Source of the DNA: Agaribacter marinus
GTDB lineage: Bacteria; Pseudomonadota; Gammaproteobacteria; Enterobacterales; Alteromonadaceae
NCBI RefSeq assembly: GCF_030160655.1
Contig: NZ_BSOT01000005.1
Location: forward strand, 682,001 to 746,000
Reading direction: 5' to 3'
Length of the DNA stretch: 64,000 nt
Positions 8,770-18,169 of this stretch are shown one piece after another (position 1 is the stretch's first letter; every line of letters starts with the position of its first letter). The notes beneath the pieces are model-generated. The model was not told the DNA's origin and made no database searches. It was given only the letters and a program-made list of their open reading frames with translations. The position numbers and the translations under genes were made by a program.

Positions 8770-8790
8770 GCAGTTTTTAGGGATTAAGCA

Positions 8791-9927
8791 ATGGAAAGTG
8801 CATCAAAAATAGAGCGTTTATTGCAGTTTTGGAATCAAGACCCAACAAACGCTAACCTATGTATCGACATTATCACCGAGTACGGTAAACAAAAAAATAT
8901 TGAGCAACTGACCCAGTTTTATCATGGGCTTAGCGAGGCTGTTTCCCAACAACCACTCATTATTTGGCAGTATGGACGAGCCTTAGTCGAACTCGGTAAT
9001 ATTGGCGACGGTGCCAATGAATTCGCTAAACTGCCTGACGACCAAAGTGAAACAAAACCATATAGCATTGCGCTTTGTTTGTTTTTACAGAACCAATTTG
9101 CTGATGCTGATAGAGTAATTTCTGATTACGTTGAAAACATTGGCCAGTACTCTTCCGCACAGTTGTTATTGCTTCATTCAAAAGTTAAGTATCACCTTGG
9201 TGACTTACAAAATGCACTAGCGCTTGCTGAGCAAATTCGTCATCAATTGGGCGACAGTGCAAACCAAAATACAGAGCTATTGGGTTTGCTCGCAATGCTA
9301 AACTTTGATTTGTTGCAAATAAGCGACAGCGAAAAGTATGCAAAATTACTGTTGTCAATTGCCCCCAAACACCACGATGGCTTGTTAGCATTGGCATCTA
9401 TCTATACATACAATCAAACGCTTAAACAAGCTGCAGATACAGCCAGTATTGGTGTCTCAGAATTTGCTAACAGCGGCCGTATGTGGTCTGTACTTGCGCA
9501 AGCGCTCTTTGCGTTGGGAGACCGTGACTCAGCCTACAATTGTGTTATAAATGCAACTAAGTTGATGCCAAATCACATTGGTACGTGGCATGTTAGAGCA
9601 TGGTGTGAACTTGTTGCAAATGATTATGCACAAGCAAAAGCGTCATTTAGTGCATCACTGGAGCTTAATCGTAATTTTGGTGAAAGCCATGCAGGTTTGG
9701 CACTGGTGGCATTTTATGAGCAGCAATTTGAAGAAGCCAAGCGACTACTTACGATTGCCCAGCGCCTAGATCCCAATAGTTTTACCGCTAAATACCTTGA
9801 GAGTTTATTTTTAACTCACCAAGGAAAACCTGATGCAAGCAAGCAGCTAATAGAAAATCTGCTTGATCAGCCATCACACCTTTCTGGCTTAAGTTATAAG
9901 CAATTAATCGACGCATTAAAAAGGTAG
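8791..9927 (+). CDS. TPR-repeat protein, first gene of the flagellar-type operon
   Basis: The product is 378 residues, starting at ATG 8791 with AGGGA 7 bases upstream. It is built almost entirely of TPR-like helical pairs (for example residues about 230-335: SVLAQALFALGDRDSAYNCV, KASFSASLELNRNFGESHAG, AKRLLTIAQRLDPNSFTAKY). No signal peptide or membrane anchor is seen, so it is cytoplasmic. It ends 8 bases before fliQ and clearly belongs to the operon. Standard flagellar clusters have no such gene. It may be a chaperone, assembly scaffold or regulator of this particular machine; nothing in the sequence decides between these. Confidence 0.75.
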   Translation: MESASKIERLLQFWNQDPTNANLCIDIITEYGKQKNIEQLTQFYHGLSEAVSQQPLIIWQYGRALVELGNIGDGANEFAKLPDDQSETKPYSIALCLFLQNQFADADRVISDYVENIGQYSSAQLLLLHSKVKYHLGDLQNALALAEQIRHQLGDSANQNTELLGLLAMLNFDLLQISDSEKYAKLLLSIAPKHHDGLLALASIYTYNQTLKQAADTASIGVSEFANSGRMWSVLAQALFALGDRDSAYNCVINATKLMPNHIGTWHVRAWCELVANDYAQAKASFSASLELNRNFGESHAGLALVAFYEQQFEEAKRLLTIAQRLDPNSFTAKYLESLFLTHQGKPDASKQLIENLLDQPSHLSGLSYKQLIDALKR

Positions 9928-9935
9928 ATTACGTC

Positions 9936-10199
9936 GTGGATTTAGACTTTGCCATAGGACTAATGGGTCAAATGTTTAGCATGGGTCTGCAAATTGCAGC
10001 ACCTATTCTAATTGTTACGCTACTAGCGGGCGTTACAATTAGTATCTTTCAGGTCGTTACGCAAATCCAAGAAATGACCCTAACGTTTGTACCCAAAATC
10101 TTCATTTGTATTGCGGTGTTATATTTTGCCGGCAATTGGATGTTATCTACTTTAGTGGCCTTCGCCAGAGATATCATCATTCAAGCAGGGAGCTTTTAG
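9936..10199 (+). CDS. fliQ: Flagellar-type export gate protein FliQ
   Basis: 87 residues from a GTG start, the family's normal length. It has two long hydrophobic helices and the typical FliQ core (GLQIAAPILIVTLLAGVTISIFQ, QIQEMTLTFVPKI). FliQ packs around FliP and FliR in the inner-membrane export gate. Its stop codon overlaps the fliR start by one base (TAGTG). In the usual flagellar order fliQ follows fliP; here fliP is at the other end of the operon. Confidence 0.95.
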   Translation: MDLDFAIGLMGQMFSMGLQIAAPILIVTLLAGVTISIFQVVTQIQEMTLTFVPKIFICIAVLYFAGNWMLSTLVAFARDIIIQAGSF

Positions 10200-10954
10200 T
10201 GGACGCCGTTGTTGCTTTTATTCAACCGTACTCTTTGGTAGCAAGCCGTTTGTCGCCGCTATTTATAGGTATGAGCATGACGCCAGTCGCTAGGTTTCCC
10301 ACTACAGTAAGGCTCATGTTACTGCTGATATTTACAATTGCGGTTACACAGTTAACGTCTTCTCAATGGCAAGCATTACCAAAAACAACATGGATGTTTG
10401 AAATGTTGGGAGAGTTTGGTTTAGGCGTACTAATGGCGCTTGGGTTTCAGCTAATGTTTGCGGCCATTCAAATTATGGGGCGAGTACTCGATATGCAAAT
10501 TGGTTTTGCGGCCGCAGGGGTTATAGACCCTATTAGTCGCAATAATGACCCGCTCTTAGGAACCATGCTAACCCTATTCATGACGCTCTTAATTTTGGTG
10601 ACCAATACGCATCATCAAATATTGGCCGTCATTGTCGAAATATTTACCTATGTACCCCCTGGGAGTTGGAATGGCGAATTCTATTTTGCCAACATCATGG
10701 GGTACTTTTCTGCTCAACTTGTCTTTGCGTTCTTGTTGTTTGGCCCAGTCATGATGGCGCTTTGGATGCTTGATTTGTTCAATGGCATCATTGCTAAAAC
10801 CATGCCTCAAATGAACGTATATTTTGTAATGTTGCCGCTAAAAATTGGTGTCGGCATTTTATTAATGTCGGTGGCTATGCAGTACATGAAGCCACTTATT
10901 TCTCAAATTTTGCAGTCACTTATCGAATGGTTTCGATTTGGGTGGGTATTGTAA
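10199..10954 (+). CDS. fliR: Flagellar-type export gate protein FliR
   Basis: 251 residues from GTG 10199, chosen because it overlaps the fliQ stop and matches the family's N-terminus (VVAFIQPYSLVASRLSPLF). It has six or so hydrophobic segments and the conserved GFQLMFAAIQIMGRVLDMQIGF region. It is the core subunit of the FliPQR gate through which substrates cross the inner membrane. Its stop overlaps the flhB start (TAATG), indicating translational coupling. Confidence 0.95.
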   Translation: MDAVVAFIQPYSLVASRLSPLFIGMSMTPVARFPTTVRLMLLLIFTIAVTQLTSSQWQALPKTTWMFEMLGEFGLGVLMALGFQLMFAAIQIMGRVLDMQIGFAAAGVIDPISRNNDPLLGTMLTLFMTLLILVTNTHHQILAVIVEIFTYVPPGSWNGEFYFANIMGYFSAQLVFAFLLFGPVMMALWMLDLFNGIIAKTMPQMNVYFVMLPLKIGVGILLMSVAMQYMKPLISQILQSLIEWFRFGWVL

Positions 10955-12045
10955 TGGCAGATGATTCAAATAAATCAGAAAAAGCCACGCCCCATAAACT
11001 CGAAGAAGCGAAAAAGAAGGGGCAAGTAGCTAAAAGTAACGAAGTATCTAGCTTACTCATATTTATTGCGTTTTGTGGTGCAATGTTTATGACAGGGGGG
11101 CAAATTTGGGATGGCTTGCAATCGCAAATGCGAGAGCTTTTATTGCAGTCAGGGCAAATAGCTATTACCCCTTTATCGCTTAAAGGCTTATTTTTTGATG
11201 TGTCTATGGTAGTTTTTGAATTATTTGCTCCTTTACTGGCAGTAATTGTATTAGGCGCAATTTTGTTCAACATTATTCAAACCGGCCCAATTTTTTCGAC
11301 GCACCCAATCACACCCGATTTCACTCGGCTAAACCCAGTACAAGGGTTTAAAAAATTGTTTGCAATCAAAACTTTATTTGAACTACTAAAGGCATTGTTG
11401 AAAGTCGGTATTATTGTCTTAGTTTGGCTCAATATTGGTGAATATTGGCTGGATAAAGTCATGCAAAGCTACGGCATGACTGAAAAAAGCTTTGTTGTAC
11501 ATTGGTCAAATATGTCGATTGTATTGGCGTTAATGATTATTGGATTAATTTTGCCACATGCATTAATCGATTTCGCATTTAGCAAATGGGATTTTGGTCG
11601 CCAAATGCGAATGAGCATGCAAGACATCAAAGATGAGCACAAAAAACGCGAAGGTGACCCGCAAATTAAGCAAAAACAAAAGCAGATTCAAAAAGAGCTA
11701 TTGAAAAAAGCGGCATCCCTAAAAAGTGTGAAAGATGCAGATGTCATCATTACCAACCCAGAACACATTGCAGTGGCGTTGTCATATAAACCAACGGAAA
11801 TGCTAGCTCCCAAAATTTTATCTATGGGGGCGGACAAAAGTGCCGCAGTTATTCGAAAAATTGCACGACACCACAATGTGCCTATTTTTAGAAATATACC
11901 GCTCGCACGCGCGATATACAAAAACAGTGTTATTGACGGGTTTATCCCAGAAGATTGTTATCAGGGCGTCGCTGAAATTTTAAAACAAGTACTAAAATTT
12001 GATGGCGTAGCGCATTCAAATCATCAACAAGGAAGTCAATCATGA
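10954..12045 (+). CDS. flhB: Flagellar-type export switch protein FlhB with NPEH instead of NPTH
   Basis: 363 residues. The N-terminus (SEKATPHKLEEAKKKGQVAKS) is the family signature; four membrane helices follow, then a cytoplasmic tail. FlhB switches the export apparatus from rod/hook to late substrates by self-cleavage between Asn and Pro of NPTH. Here the motif is N268-P269-E270-H271 (bases 11755-11766) at the expected position. The scissile Asn-Pro pair and His are kept but Thr is Glu, so cleavage rate or switching may differ from a canonical flagellum. It overlaps fliR by one base and flhA by four. Confidence 0.95.
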   Translation: MADDSNKSEKATPHKLEEAKKKGQVAKSNEVSSLLIFIAFCGAMFMTGGQIWDGLQSQMRELLLQSGQIAITPLSLKGLFFDVSMVVFELFAPLLAVIVLGAILFNIIQTGPIFSTHPITPDFTRLNPVQGFKKLFAIKTLFELLKALLKVGIIVLVWLNIGEYWLDKVMQSYGMTEKSFVVHWSNMSIVLALMIIGLILPHALIDFAFSKWDFGRQMRMSMQDIKDEHKKREGDPQIKQKQKQIQKELLKKAASLKSVKDADVIITNPEHIAVALSYKPTEMLAPKILSMGADKSAAVIRKIARHHNVPIFRNIPLARAIYKNSVIDGFIPEDCYQGVAEILKQVLKFDGVAHSNHQQGSQS

Positions 12046-14120
12046 TTGGTTTGTTTAAACACGGAAAAAGTGAATTGGCATTGGTATTGGCCGTTGTCGC
12101 AATATTAATGTTGTTGTTTATACCTGTGCCCGCTGCATTCTTAGATTTGCTGTTGCTAATGAATTTTAGTTTGGCCTTAGTAATCTTACTGCTAACATTT
12201 TATACAGATAAACCTCTCAGTTTTTCAACGTTTCCGTCGCTCATTTTAATTGCAACCTTATTTAGATTGGGACTGAACGTATCATCTACGCGTTTAATCT
12301 TGGCAGACGCTGATGCCGGTCAAGTCATCAGTGCTATTGGGTCGCAAGTGGTTGACGGCAACTATGTAATTGGTTTGGTTGTATTCCTCATTTTGATTGT
12401 GGTGCAGTATGTGGTCGTCACAAACGGCGCTCAACGGGTGGCAGAGGTTGCTGCCCGCTTTACGCTAGACAGTATGCCGGGCAAACAAATGAGCATAGAT
12501 GCTGACTTGAACATGGGGATTATTGACGAAGTCGAAGCAAAAGAAAGACGCCTTGCCATTGAGAAGGAAGCTAACTTTTATGGTGCTATGGACGGATCAA
12601 CCAAATTTGTTAAAGGTGATGCGATTGCCGGTATCATTATTATTCTCATCAACATTATTGGCGGTTTGTCGATAGGCGTAGCTCAACACGGTATGAGCTG
12701 GGGTGAAGCAATGCATACCTTTACGCTGCTAACAGTAGGTGACGGTATTGTTACTCAAATCCCATCGCTTATCGTGGCAACCGCCACAGGTATTATCATT
12801 ACTCGTGCCGCCTCAGACTCGCAGTTGGGTAAAGAGCTTACCAAACAAATTACCTCACAGCCCAAAATACTGATTATCATCGCGGTAACGCTAGGCATTT
12901 TAATGTTTATGCCCGGACTCCCTACATTACCGTTGTTACTTTTGTCAGTGGTGTTTGGCGCAATTGCATATTTTGCTCATCGAACAAGTGTTGCTAAAAC
13001 AAGTAGCGAGTCAACACAACAGAATGAATTAGACAGTGCTAAGGCACAGACCGAAGACGGCGCAGATTTATATGCATTGACTCAAATCAATACGCTAGAA
13101 TTACGGTTGGGGTTTGAAGTAAATGCATTTATTAATGAGGAGCAAAGCACACTTACCTCTCGACTGAATAGCTTTAGAAAACAGTTTGCAATGGAATTTG
13201 GTGTGGTGTTGCCAACAGAAACCATAATGGTTGACAATACCATGGACGCTAACGAATACCACTTGTTCATTCAAGGCTCTCAGGTAGCTAAAGGTGACGT
13301 GATGGCTAATCATCATTTAGCGATAGACCCCTCAGGCAATCGAAACGATCTCAAAGGCAAAAAGACCAAAGAACCCACTTATGGGTTACCCGCAATTTGG
13401 ATTGATGACAACGACGTAGAACTGGCACGCAATGGCGGTTATACGGTTGTAGACCCTGAGACAACGCTACTCACGCATTTAACCGAAACACTAAAACGAT
13501 ATAGCCCCGAATTTGTCACGCGGAAAGAAGCAGAAAAGTTATTGTCGCGCATCGCCGATTCTCAATCAGGTCTGATCGACGAGTTAGTGCCCAATATTTT
13601 GTCTTACTCTGAGATCCAAAAAATATTGCAAACACTCCTACAAGAAAAAGTGTCGATTCGTAATTTACCAATGATTTTGGAAGAGCTTGTTGATGCCGCG
13701 AAGTCAGACAAGTCAATTCACTCATTAGTGGAAGCGGTAAGACGTAAGCTCAGAAATCAAATCTGCCAATCGCTGGTAGACAAAAACGGGACCTTAAATG
13801 TACTCACGTTTGAGCCGAGGTTTGAGCAACGTTTAGTGTCTGGTGTAGTTGATGGCGACAGCAATATGTCTTTAGCCATCGATGCGGCGACTACCGAAAG
13901 TTTACTTAAATCGTTGTCGAGCAATGTAGAAAAAATGATGGGTAAGCGGGTAAAACCGGTCGTGCTTTGCACGCCAATACTGCGCCGGCATTTATTCTTA
14001 TTTTGTGAGCGAGCATTGCCACAAATGCACATATTGTCACTAAACGAAATTCCAACAACAGTAAATGTGCAGTCTTTCTCGATAGTGTCAGACAATCCAT
14101 CAACAGATAAGGCGGCTTAA
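12042..14120 (+). CDS. flhA: Flagellar-type export apparatus protein FlhA
   Basis: 692 residues, normal for FlhA. Residues about 12-310 are membrane-spanning with the FHIPEP-type signature region (RFTLDSMPGKQMSIDADLN followed by EVEAKERR…). The remainder is the cytoplasmic nonamer-ring domain that docks chaperone-substrate complexes. It overlaps flhB by four bases and is followed directly by flgF. The cytoplasmic domain is complete, so the machine appears able to receive substrates. Confidence 0.97.
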   Translation: MIGLFKHGKSELALVLAVVAILMLLFIPVPAAFLDLLLLMNFSLALVILLLTFYTDKPLSFSTFPSLILIATLFRLGLNVSSTRLILADADAGQVISAIGSQVVDGNYVIGLVVFLILIVVQYVVVTNGAQRVAEVAARFTLDSMPGKQMSIDADLNMGIIDEVEAKERRLAIEKEANFYGAMDGSTKFVKGDAIAGIIIILINIIGGLSIGVAQHGMSWGEAMHTFTLLTVGDGIVTQIPSLIVATATGIIITRAASDSQLGKELTKQITSQPKILIIIAVTLGILMFMPGLPTLPLLLLSVVFGAIAYFAHRTSVAKTSSESTQQNELDSAKAQTEDGADLYALTQINTLELRLGFEVNAFINEEQSTLTSRLNSFRKQFAMEFGVVLPTETIMVDNTMDANEYHLFIQGSQVAKGDVMANHHLAIDPSGNRNDLKGKKTKEPTYGLPAIWIDDNDVELARNGGYTVVDPETTLLTHLTETLKRYSPEFVTRKEAEKLLSRIADSQSGLIDELVPNILSYSEIQKILQTLLQEKVSIRNLPMILEELVDAAKSDKSIHSLVEAVRRKLRNQICQSLVDKNGTLNVLTFEPRFEQRLVSGVVDGDSNMSLAIDAATTESLLKSLSSNVEKMMGKRVKPVVLCTPILRRHLFLFCERALPQMHILSLNEIPTTVNVQSFSIVSDNPSTDKAA

Positions 14121-14122
14121 TA

Positions 14123-14806
14123 ATGAGTTCAGATGCTATCGATATTGTCCTAAAAAGCATTCAAAACAATGTAAAGCAGGTTGATGTTGTAAGTCACAAT
14201 ATTGCAAATGCAAATACACCTGGCTACATGGCCACCGAAGTATTTGCAGAATTTTCTGCCGATGCCAGCAATCAACTTCGTGAAACAGTATCGACTAAAG
14301 CGAGTAGTGCGGTGATTACCTCCAATAGGCCGCTAGACGTTGCAATGATAAATGATGGATTTTTGTTACTTGAACTGGCAGGTGAAGCGGTACTTACCCG
14401 CCACGGTCGGTTACACGTTAATGCACAAAATGAATTAACACACTTGTCAGGCGCGCAAGTAATGGGGGAATTTGGGGCTATTGTATTGCCAGAAGGTGAT
14501 ATCCAAATTGACAGTAAAGGCGTTATCTATGTTGATGGCCAACGAGTAGACCAACTAAGGTCAGTTACGATGGATAAAGGCGCACAAGTTACGCGCATGG
14601 GTAACTCTGTTTACCGCGCCGAGTCTACTTTTGAAGTCATTGAAAATAACATACAACAAGGCGCAGTGAATGGCGCAAATGCGGAAGTATCAAAAGACAT
14701 GATCCGCATGATTGAGCTATCAAGACATACACAAAGTTTACAAAAAGCAGTATTGGCAATTGACCAAGTGGCAAATGCAGGCATCAATGAGTTAGGGAAA
14801 AGATAA
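14123..14806 (+). CDS. flgF: Flagellar-type proximal rod protein FlgF
   Basis: 227 residues, on the short side for FlgF. It has the N-terminal rod motif VVSHNIANANTPGYMA and the C-terminal helix typical of axial proteins (DMIRMIELSRHTQSLQKAVLAIDQVAN). It forms part of the rod crossing the periplasm. It is followed two bases later by flgG. FlgF rather than FlgG is assigned from order and divergence. Confidence 0.88.
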   Translation: MSSDAIDIVLKSIQNNVKQVDVVSHNIANANTPGYMATEVFAEFSADASNQLRETVSTKASSAVITSNRPLDVAMINDGFLLLELAGEAVLTRHGRLHVNAQNELTHLSGAQVMGEFGAIVLPEGDIQIDSKGVIYVDGQRVDQLRSVTMDKGAQVTRMGNSVYRAESTFEVIENNIQQGAVNGANAEVSKDMIRMIELSRHTQSLQKAVLAIDQVANAGINELGKR

Positions 14807-14808
14807 AA

Positions 14809-15588
14809 ATGATTGAATCACTTTATATTGCAGAAACAGGGATGACGTCGCAGCAGCGTCTCATCGATGTTATTTCAAACAACATCGCAAACGCGTCTAC
14901 ACCGGGTTTTAAAAAAACGAACTTGAGCTTTGTCGATCTTGTATACCAAACACAAGCGACACCAGAGAGCAATCAAAGCAGTTTGTCGTCATCCGTCAAT
15001 AATGGCGCAGGCGTAAAAATAATGACGGGAATGAAAGATTTTACTATTGGTGATTTAAAGCCAACTGGTAACCCATTTGATCTTGCAATTCAGGGCAATG
15101 GATTTATTGAAGTCGAAATGCCCTCGGGTGACTACGCGTACACAAGAGCAGGAAGAATGCGCCTAGATGCCGACGGTAACTTAGTAACAACACAGGGATA
15201 CAAGTTGTCTACGAATATTCAAATTCCACCAGACGCAAAAAACATGACGATTTCAAGTGACGGCAAAGTCATGGTCGAGCTTGATGGCACAGATGAAATA
15301 CAAGAAGTGGGTCAACTAGAATTGACGAAATTTGTAAACAATGAAGGCCTCGAAACACTAGGCAATAATTTGTATGCGGCGTCAGAGCGCGCAGGCAATG
15401 CGATTTATAGTAAACCTGGCGAACTTGGTACTGGACAAATACTTCAAGGCTCAACCGAAGTAAGCAACGTATCGATGACCGAAGAAATGGTGAATTTGAT
15501 GCTTGCACAACGTGGCTATCAGCTTAATGCACGGATCATCCAAGTATCTGACCAACTACTAGATACGATAAACAATTTAAGACGATGA
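14809..15588 (+). CDS. flgG: Flagellar-type distal rod protein FlgG
   Basis: 259 residues, normal length. The N-terminus shows SLYIAETGM…NNIANASTPGFKK and the C-terminus EVSNVSMTEEMVNLMLAQRGYQ, the standard FlgG signatures. It builds the distal rod that passes through the P and L rings. It overlaps flgA by four bases. Confidence 0.95.
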   Translation: MIESLYIAETGMTSQQRLIDVISNNIANASTPGFKKTNLSFVDLVYQTQATPESNQSSLSSSVNNGAGVKIMTGMKDFTIGDLKPTGNPFDLAIQGNGFIEVEMPSGDYAYTRAGRMRLDADGNLVTTQGYKLSTNIQIPPDAKNMTISSDGKVMVELDGTDEIQEVGQLELTKFVNNEGLETLGNNLYAASERAGNAIYSKPGELGTGQILQGSTEVSNVSMTEEMVNLMLAQRGYQLNARIIQVSDQLLDTINNLRR

Positions 15589-16487
15589 AAATTAGCTTCT
15601 TTCTTTTATTGGCTTGTTTGTTGTTGCCTGCATTGAGTAACGCATCTGATGTGCGCTTTATTCAATCGGTAAACAGGCTAACGGCACCGGCAATGTTAGT
15701 CGATGTGGTTGATACTGAGTCTGCGGCACTTACGACGCTAGCATGGCCTAGCGAACTTACCGGTTGGGTTACGCAGCAACAAATCACGCATTGGTTAAAT
15801 AATCAAATGGCGGACAGCGTCAAGCTTACGTGGAGTGGCAGAAATAAGACCTGGGTGAGCTTGTGTTTTCCAATAAAAGAAAGTGAGTTACGCGATAGTG
15901 TGACATCTGAATTGTCTGCACAATTGGCTAAAAAGCACGTCGTGTTGGAACAGCTGTTGTTCGAGAAGTTACCTTGTGCAAATTCGTCTGAATACAGCGT
16001 TCGTTTTGTATCGCTGAAACGATTGGGTCAACGAAACGCTATCGCAAAATTTACTGTGTTATCCGATGAAAAAAGCAACTCAGATATAGATGTAACACTT
16101 CGCTATTCAGCGATGATTAACGTGCTTGAATTAAATCACAGTGTGGCGAAGTTTGATGCCGTGAATAAAAGTGATTTTTCAATTGTAAAGCAATTATGGA
16201 CAGGTAAAGAACTGCCAGCTGAAGCGGTGCTAACACGCCATGAATTTAAAAAATCAATGCGAAAAGGGCAAGCCGTAATGCTGAGTGATATTCAGCTAAA
16301 AAATGCTGTTACACAAGGGCAGATGGTTAAAGTGATGGTAACAAATGGACCAGTGGTCATTGAAGCAAAAGGAAGGGCGATGACAAGCGCTAACGAAGGC
16401 GAACAAATTAAAGTCAAGGTAAATGGTAGCAACTCGTTAAGTAATGCCGTTGTAGTTGCGGAAGGAGAAGTACATGTTTCGGTATAA
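15585..16487 (+). CDS. flgA: P-ring assembly chaperone FlgA
   Basis: 300 residues with an N-terminal signal peptide (KISFFLLLACLLLPALSNA). The C-terminal third is an SAF/beta-clip domain (KGQAVMLSDIQLKNAVTQGQ … VKVNGSNSLSNAVVVAEGEV) as in FlgA. It is periplasmic and assists FlgI polymerisation. The gene overlaps flgH by 14 bases. It is somewhat longer than the roughly 220-250 residues usual for FlgA because of an extended N-terminal half. Confidence 0.88.
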   Translation: MKISFFLLLACLLLPALSNASDVRFIQSVNRLTAPAMLVDVVDTESAALTTLAWPSELTGWVTQQQITHWLNNQMADSVKLTWSGRNKTWVSLCFPIKESELRDSVTSELSAQLAKKHVVLEQLLFEKLPCANSSEYSVRFVSLKRLGQRNAIAKFTVLSDEKSNSDIDVTLRYSAMINVLELNHSVAKFDAVNKSDFSIVKQLWTGKELPAEAVLTRHEFKKSMRKGQAVMLSDIQLKNAVTQGQMVKVMVTNGPVVIEAKGRAMTSANEGEQIKVKVNGSNSLSNAVVVAEGEVHVSV

Positions 16488-17040
16488 GGTGTTAATCGCC
16501 ATGTTGTTGTGTAGCAGCTTTGTTAGTGCGCAATCGTTGTACGACGAAGCCAAATTTAAGGCATTACACGCGGATAAAAAAGCGGTCGATATTGGTGATG
16601 GAATCACCGTATTGGTATATCAAAATGTTCAAGCGACATCTAGTGCTGGCGAAGTAAGCGAAGGGCAATTTGGCTTTAACGGTGGTGCATCGGTTGATGA
16701 CAGGTCGTGGAACAGCGGCGTTAGCATTGGCTCATCTAACGAAGGCAATGCCGGTACCAACAGGAATGGCTTTGTGCGTGCGCAGTTAACAGCTGTAGTT
16801 GTTGGTAAAAAAGATAACGACACTTTGATTATAGAAGGGACGCAAAAGATTACCGTCAATGAAGAGCAGCAGATCATTACGATAAAAGGCAATGTGCGAC
16901 TAGAAGATGTTAGCAACAACAATATGGTGCCGTCATTCCGTGTGCAAAATGCTGAAATCGTTATCGAAGGTGAAGGCGAAGTAACATCAGGTAAAAATGG
17001 CAATGTATTCACGCGTTTTATTGAATGGTTGGGGTTTTAG
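16474..17040 (+). CDS. flgH: L-ring protein FlgH, apparently not a lipoprotein
   Basis: 188 residues from ATG 16474, chosen for AAGGAGA at 16462-16468. The C-terminal body matches FlgH (GNVRLEDVSNNNMVP…VQNAEIVIEGEGEVTSGKNG…FTRFIEWLGF). Canonical FlgH is an outer-membrane lipoprotein; here the only N-terminal Cys (C13) is preceded by MLL, not a lipobox, and a signal peptidase I site (VSA/QS) follows. Mature protein would thus lack lipid, an oddity for an L-ring. It is also shorter than typical FlgH (about 230). Confidence 0.85.
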   Translation: MFRYKVLIAMLLCSSFVSAQSLYDEAKFKALHADKKAVDIGDGITVLVYQNVQATSSAGEVSEGQFGFNGGASVDDRSWNSGVSIGSSNEGNAGTNRNGFVRAQLTAVVVGKKDNDTLIIEGTQKITVNEEQQIITIKGNVRLEDVSNNNMVPSFRVQNAEIVIEGEGEVTSGKNGNVFTRFIEWLGF

Positions 17041-17041
17041 T

Positions 17042-18157
17042 ATGAAAAGTTTGCGAATACCACTGAGTATCTTTTGTTGTTTTTTGTTGTTGGCGAATGC
17101 ATCTGCGTCATCAGTGCGTTTAAAAGATTTGGCACGCATTCAAGGTGTGCAAGACAACCCACTTATTGGCTACGGATTGGTTGTTGGTCTTTCGGGGACT
17201 GGTGACTCAAATAGTAATCAAGCAACTATTCAGTCATTGAGCAATACGCTCCAAAGTTTTAATTTAATTGTAGACGCAAATCAAATTAAAAGCCGTAATG
17301 TTGCCGCGGTAATGGTCACCGCGTCTTTGCCGGCATACGCGCAAAGTGGAGATACGCTAGAAGTAAATGTGTCATCGATTGGTGATGCCCGAAGCTTGCA
17401 AGGTGGCACGCTGCTATTAACGCCGCTTGAAGCAGCTAATGGTGACATATATGCCCTAGCGCAAGGTCCCTTAAGTGTGGGCGGGTATCGTTTTGATTTT
17501 AATGGTAATCGCGTGCAAAAAAATCATCCGACTGTCGGCGTCGTACCTAATGGCGCAAATGTAGAAAAATCAATAGATTATCATTTTGATATCGAAAATA
17601 GTGGGCTAACGTTAGTGTTGAATGAGCCTGATTTTACGACCGCTCAACGCATCATCGACGCTATTTCAACAAAATTCCCTAGCAGCAAAATTGAATCTAA
17701 TCACCCTGGAAAAATCAATTTGCAACTATCGTCAAACCAACCGCTTATGCAACTGATGTCGAAAATTGAGTCTATCGAAGTTCGCCCAGATAATTTTGCC
17801 AGAGTCGTAATAAACGAGCGTAACGGCACGGTGGTCGCAGGCGCAGGCGTACGTATAGACGACGTTGTAATCAGTCATGGTGAACTAAAGCTTAGAATAG
17901 AAACCGAGTTCTCTGCATCACAACCTAATGGATTTTTTCGTCAAACCGGTGAGTCAATCGGTTCACTCGTGATAGCGAACTCGGACATCGAAGTCACTGA
18001 AGGCGGAAAGGGCGAAATTCATGCGCTACCAGGAGCCAGTATTGGCGAGTTAGTTGATGCACTGAAGGCGTTGAACTTATCAACTCGCGATTTAATTTCG
18101 GTATTGCAAGCGATTAAACAATCGGGCGCGTTGCACGCTGAACTGATTATTCAATAA
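17042..18157 (+). CDS. flgI: P-ring protein FlgI
   Basis: 371 residues from ATG 17042, one base after flgH. It has a signal peptide ending near NASA and the conserved start VRLKDLARIQGVQDNPLIGYGLVVGL. It ends with the usual helical region SIGELVDALKALNLSTRDLISVLQAIKQSGALHAELI. Periplasmic; forms the peptidoglycan-level ring around the rod. Presence of both P- and L-ring genes implies the structure crosses the outer membrane. Confidence 0.96.
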   Translation: MKSLRIPLSIFCCFLLLANASASSVRLKDLARIQGVQDNPLIGYGLVVGLSGTGDSNSNQATIQSLSNTLQSFNLIVDANQIKSRNVAAVMVTASLPAYAQSGDTLEVNVSSIGDARSLQGGTLLLTPLEAANGDIYALAQGPLSVGGYRFDFNGNRVQKNHPTVGVVPNGANVEKSIDYHFDIENSGLTLVLNEPDFTTAQRIIDAISTKFPSSKIESNHPGKINLQLSSNQPLMQLMSKIESIEVRPDNFARVVINERNGTVVAGAGVRIDDVVISHGELKLRIETEFSASQPNGFFRQTGESIGSLVIANSDIEVTEGGKGEIHALPGASIGELVDALKALNLSTRDLISVLQAIKQSGALHAELIIQ

Positions 18158-18169
18158 GGAAAACAATAA

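Larger units (their letters stand above)
8398..8790. other. Divergent intergenic region between the metallopeptidase and the flagellar-type operon
   Basis: 393 bases without a gene, very AT-rich from 8398 to 8540. It holds a minus-strand sigma-28-like promoter (8547-8573), a possible plus-strand -10 TATACT at 8682-8687 with no good -35, and an inverted repeat at 8753-8769 just in front of the operon's first ribosome site (AGGGA, 8779-8783). The promoters of the large operon must lie here, so this is the control region of the whole locus. Confidence 0.6.

Noticed and set aside
10106-10198. Upstream extension of fliR into fliQ
   Set aside because: It only translates fliQ in another frame; the GTG at 10199 overlapping the fliQ stop fits the family N-terminus.
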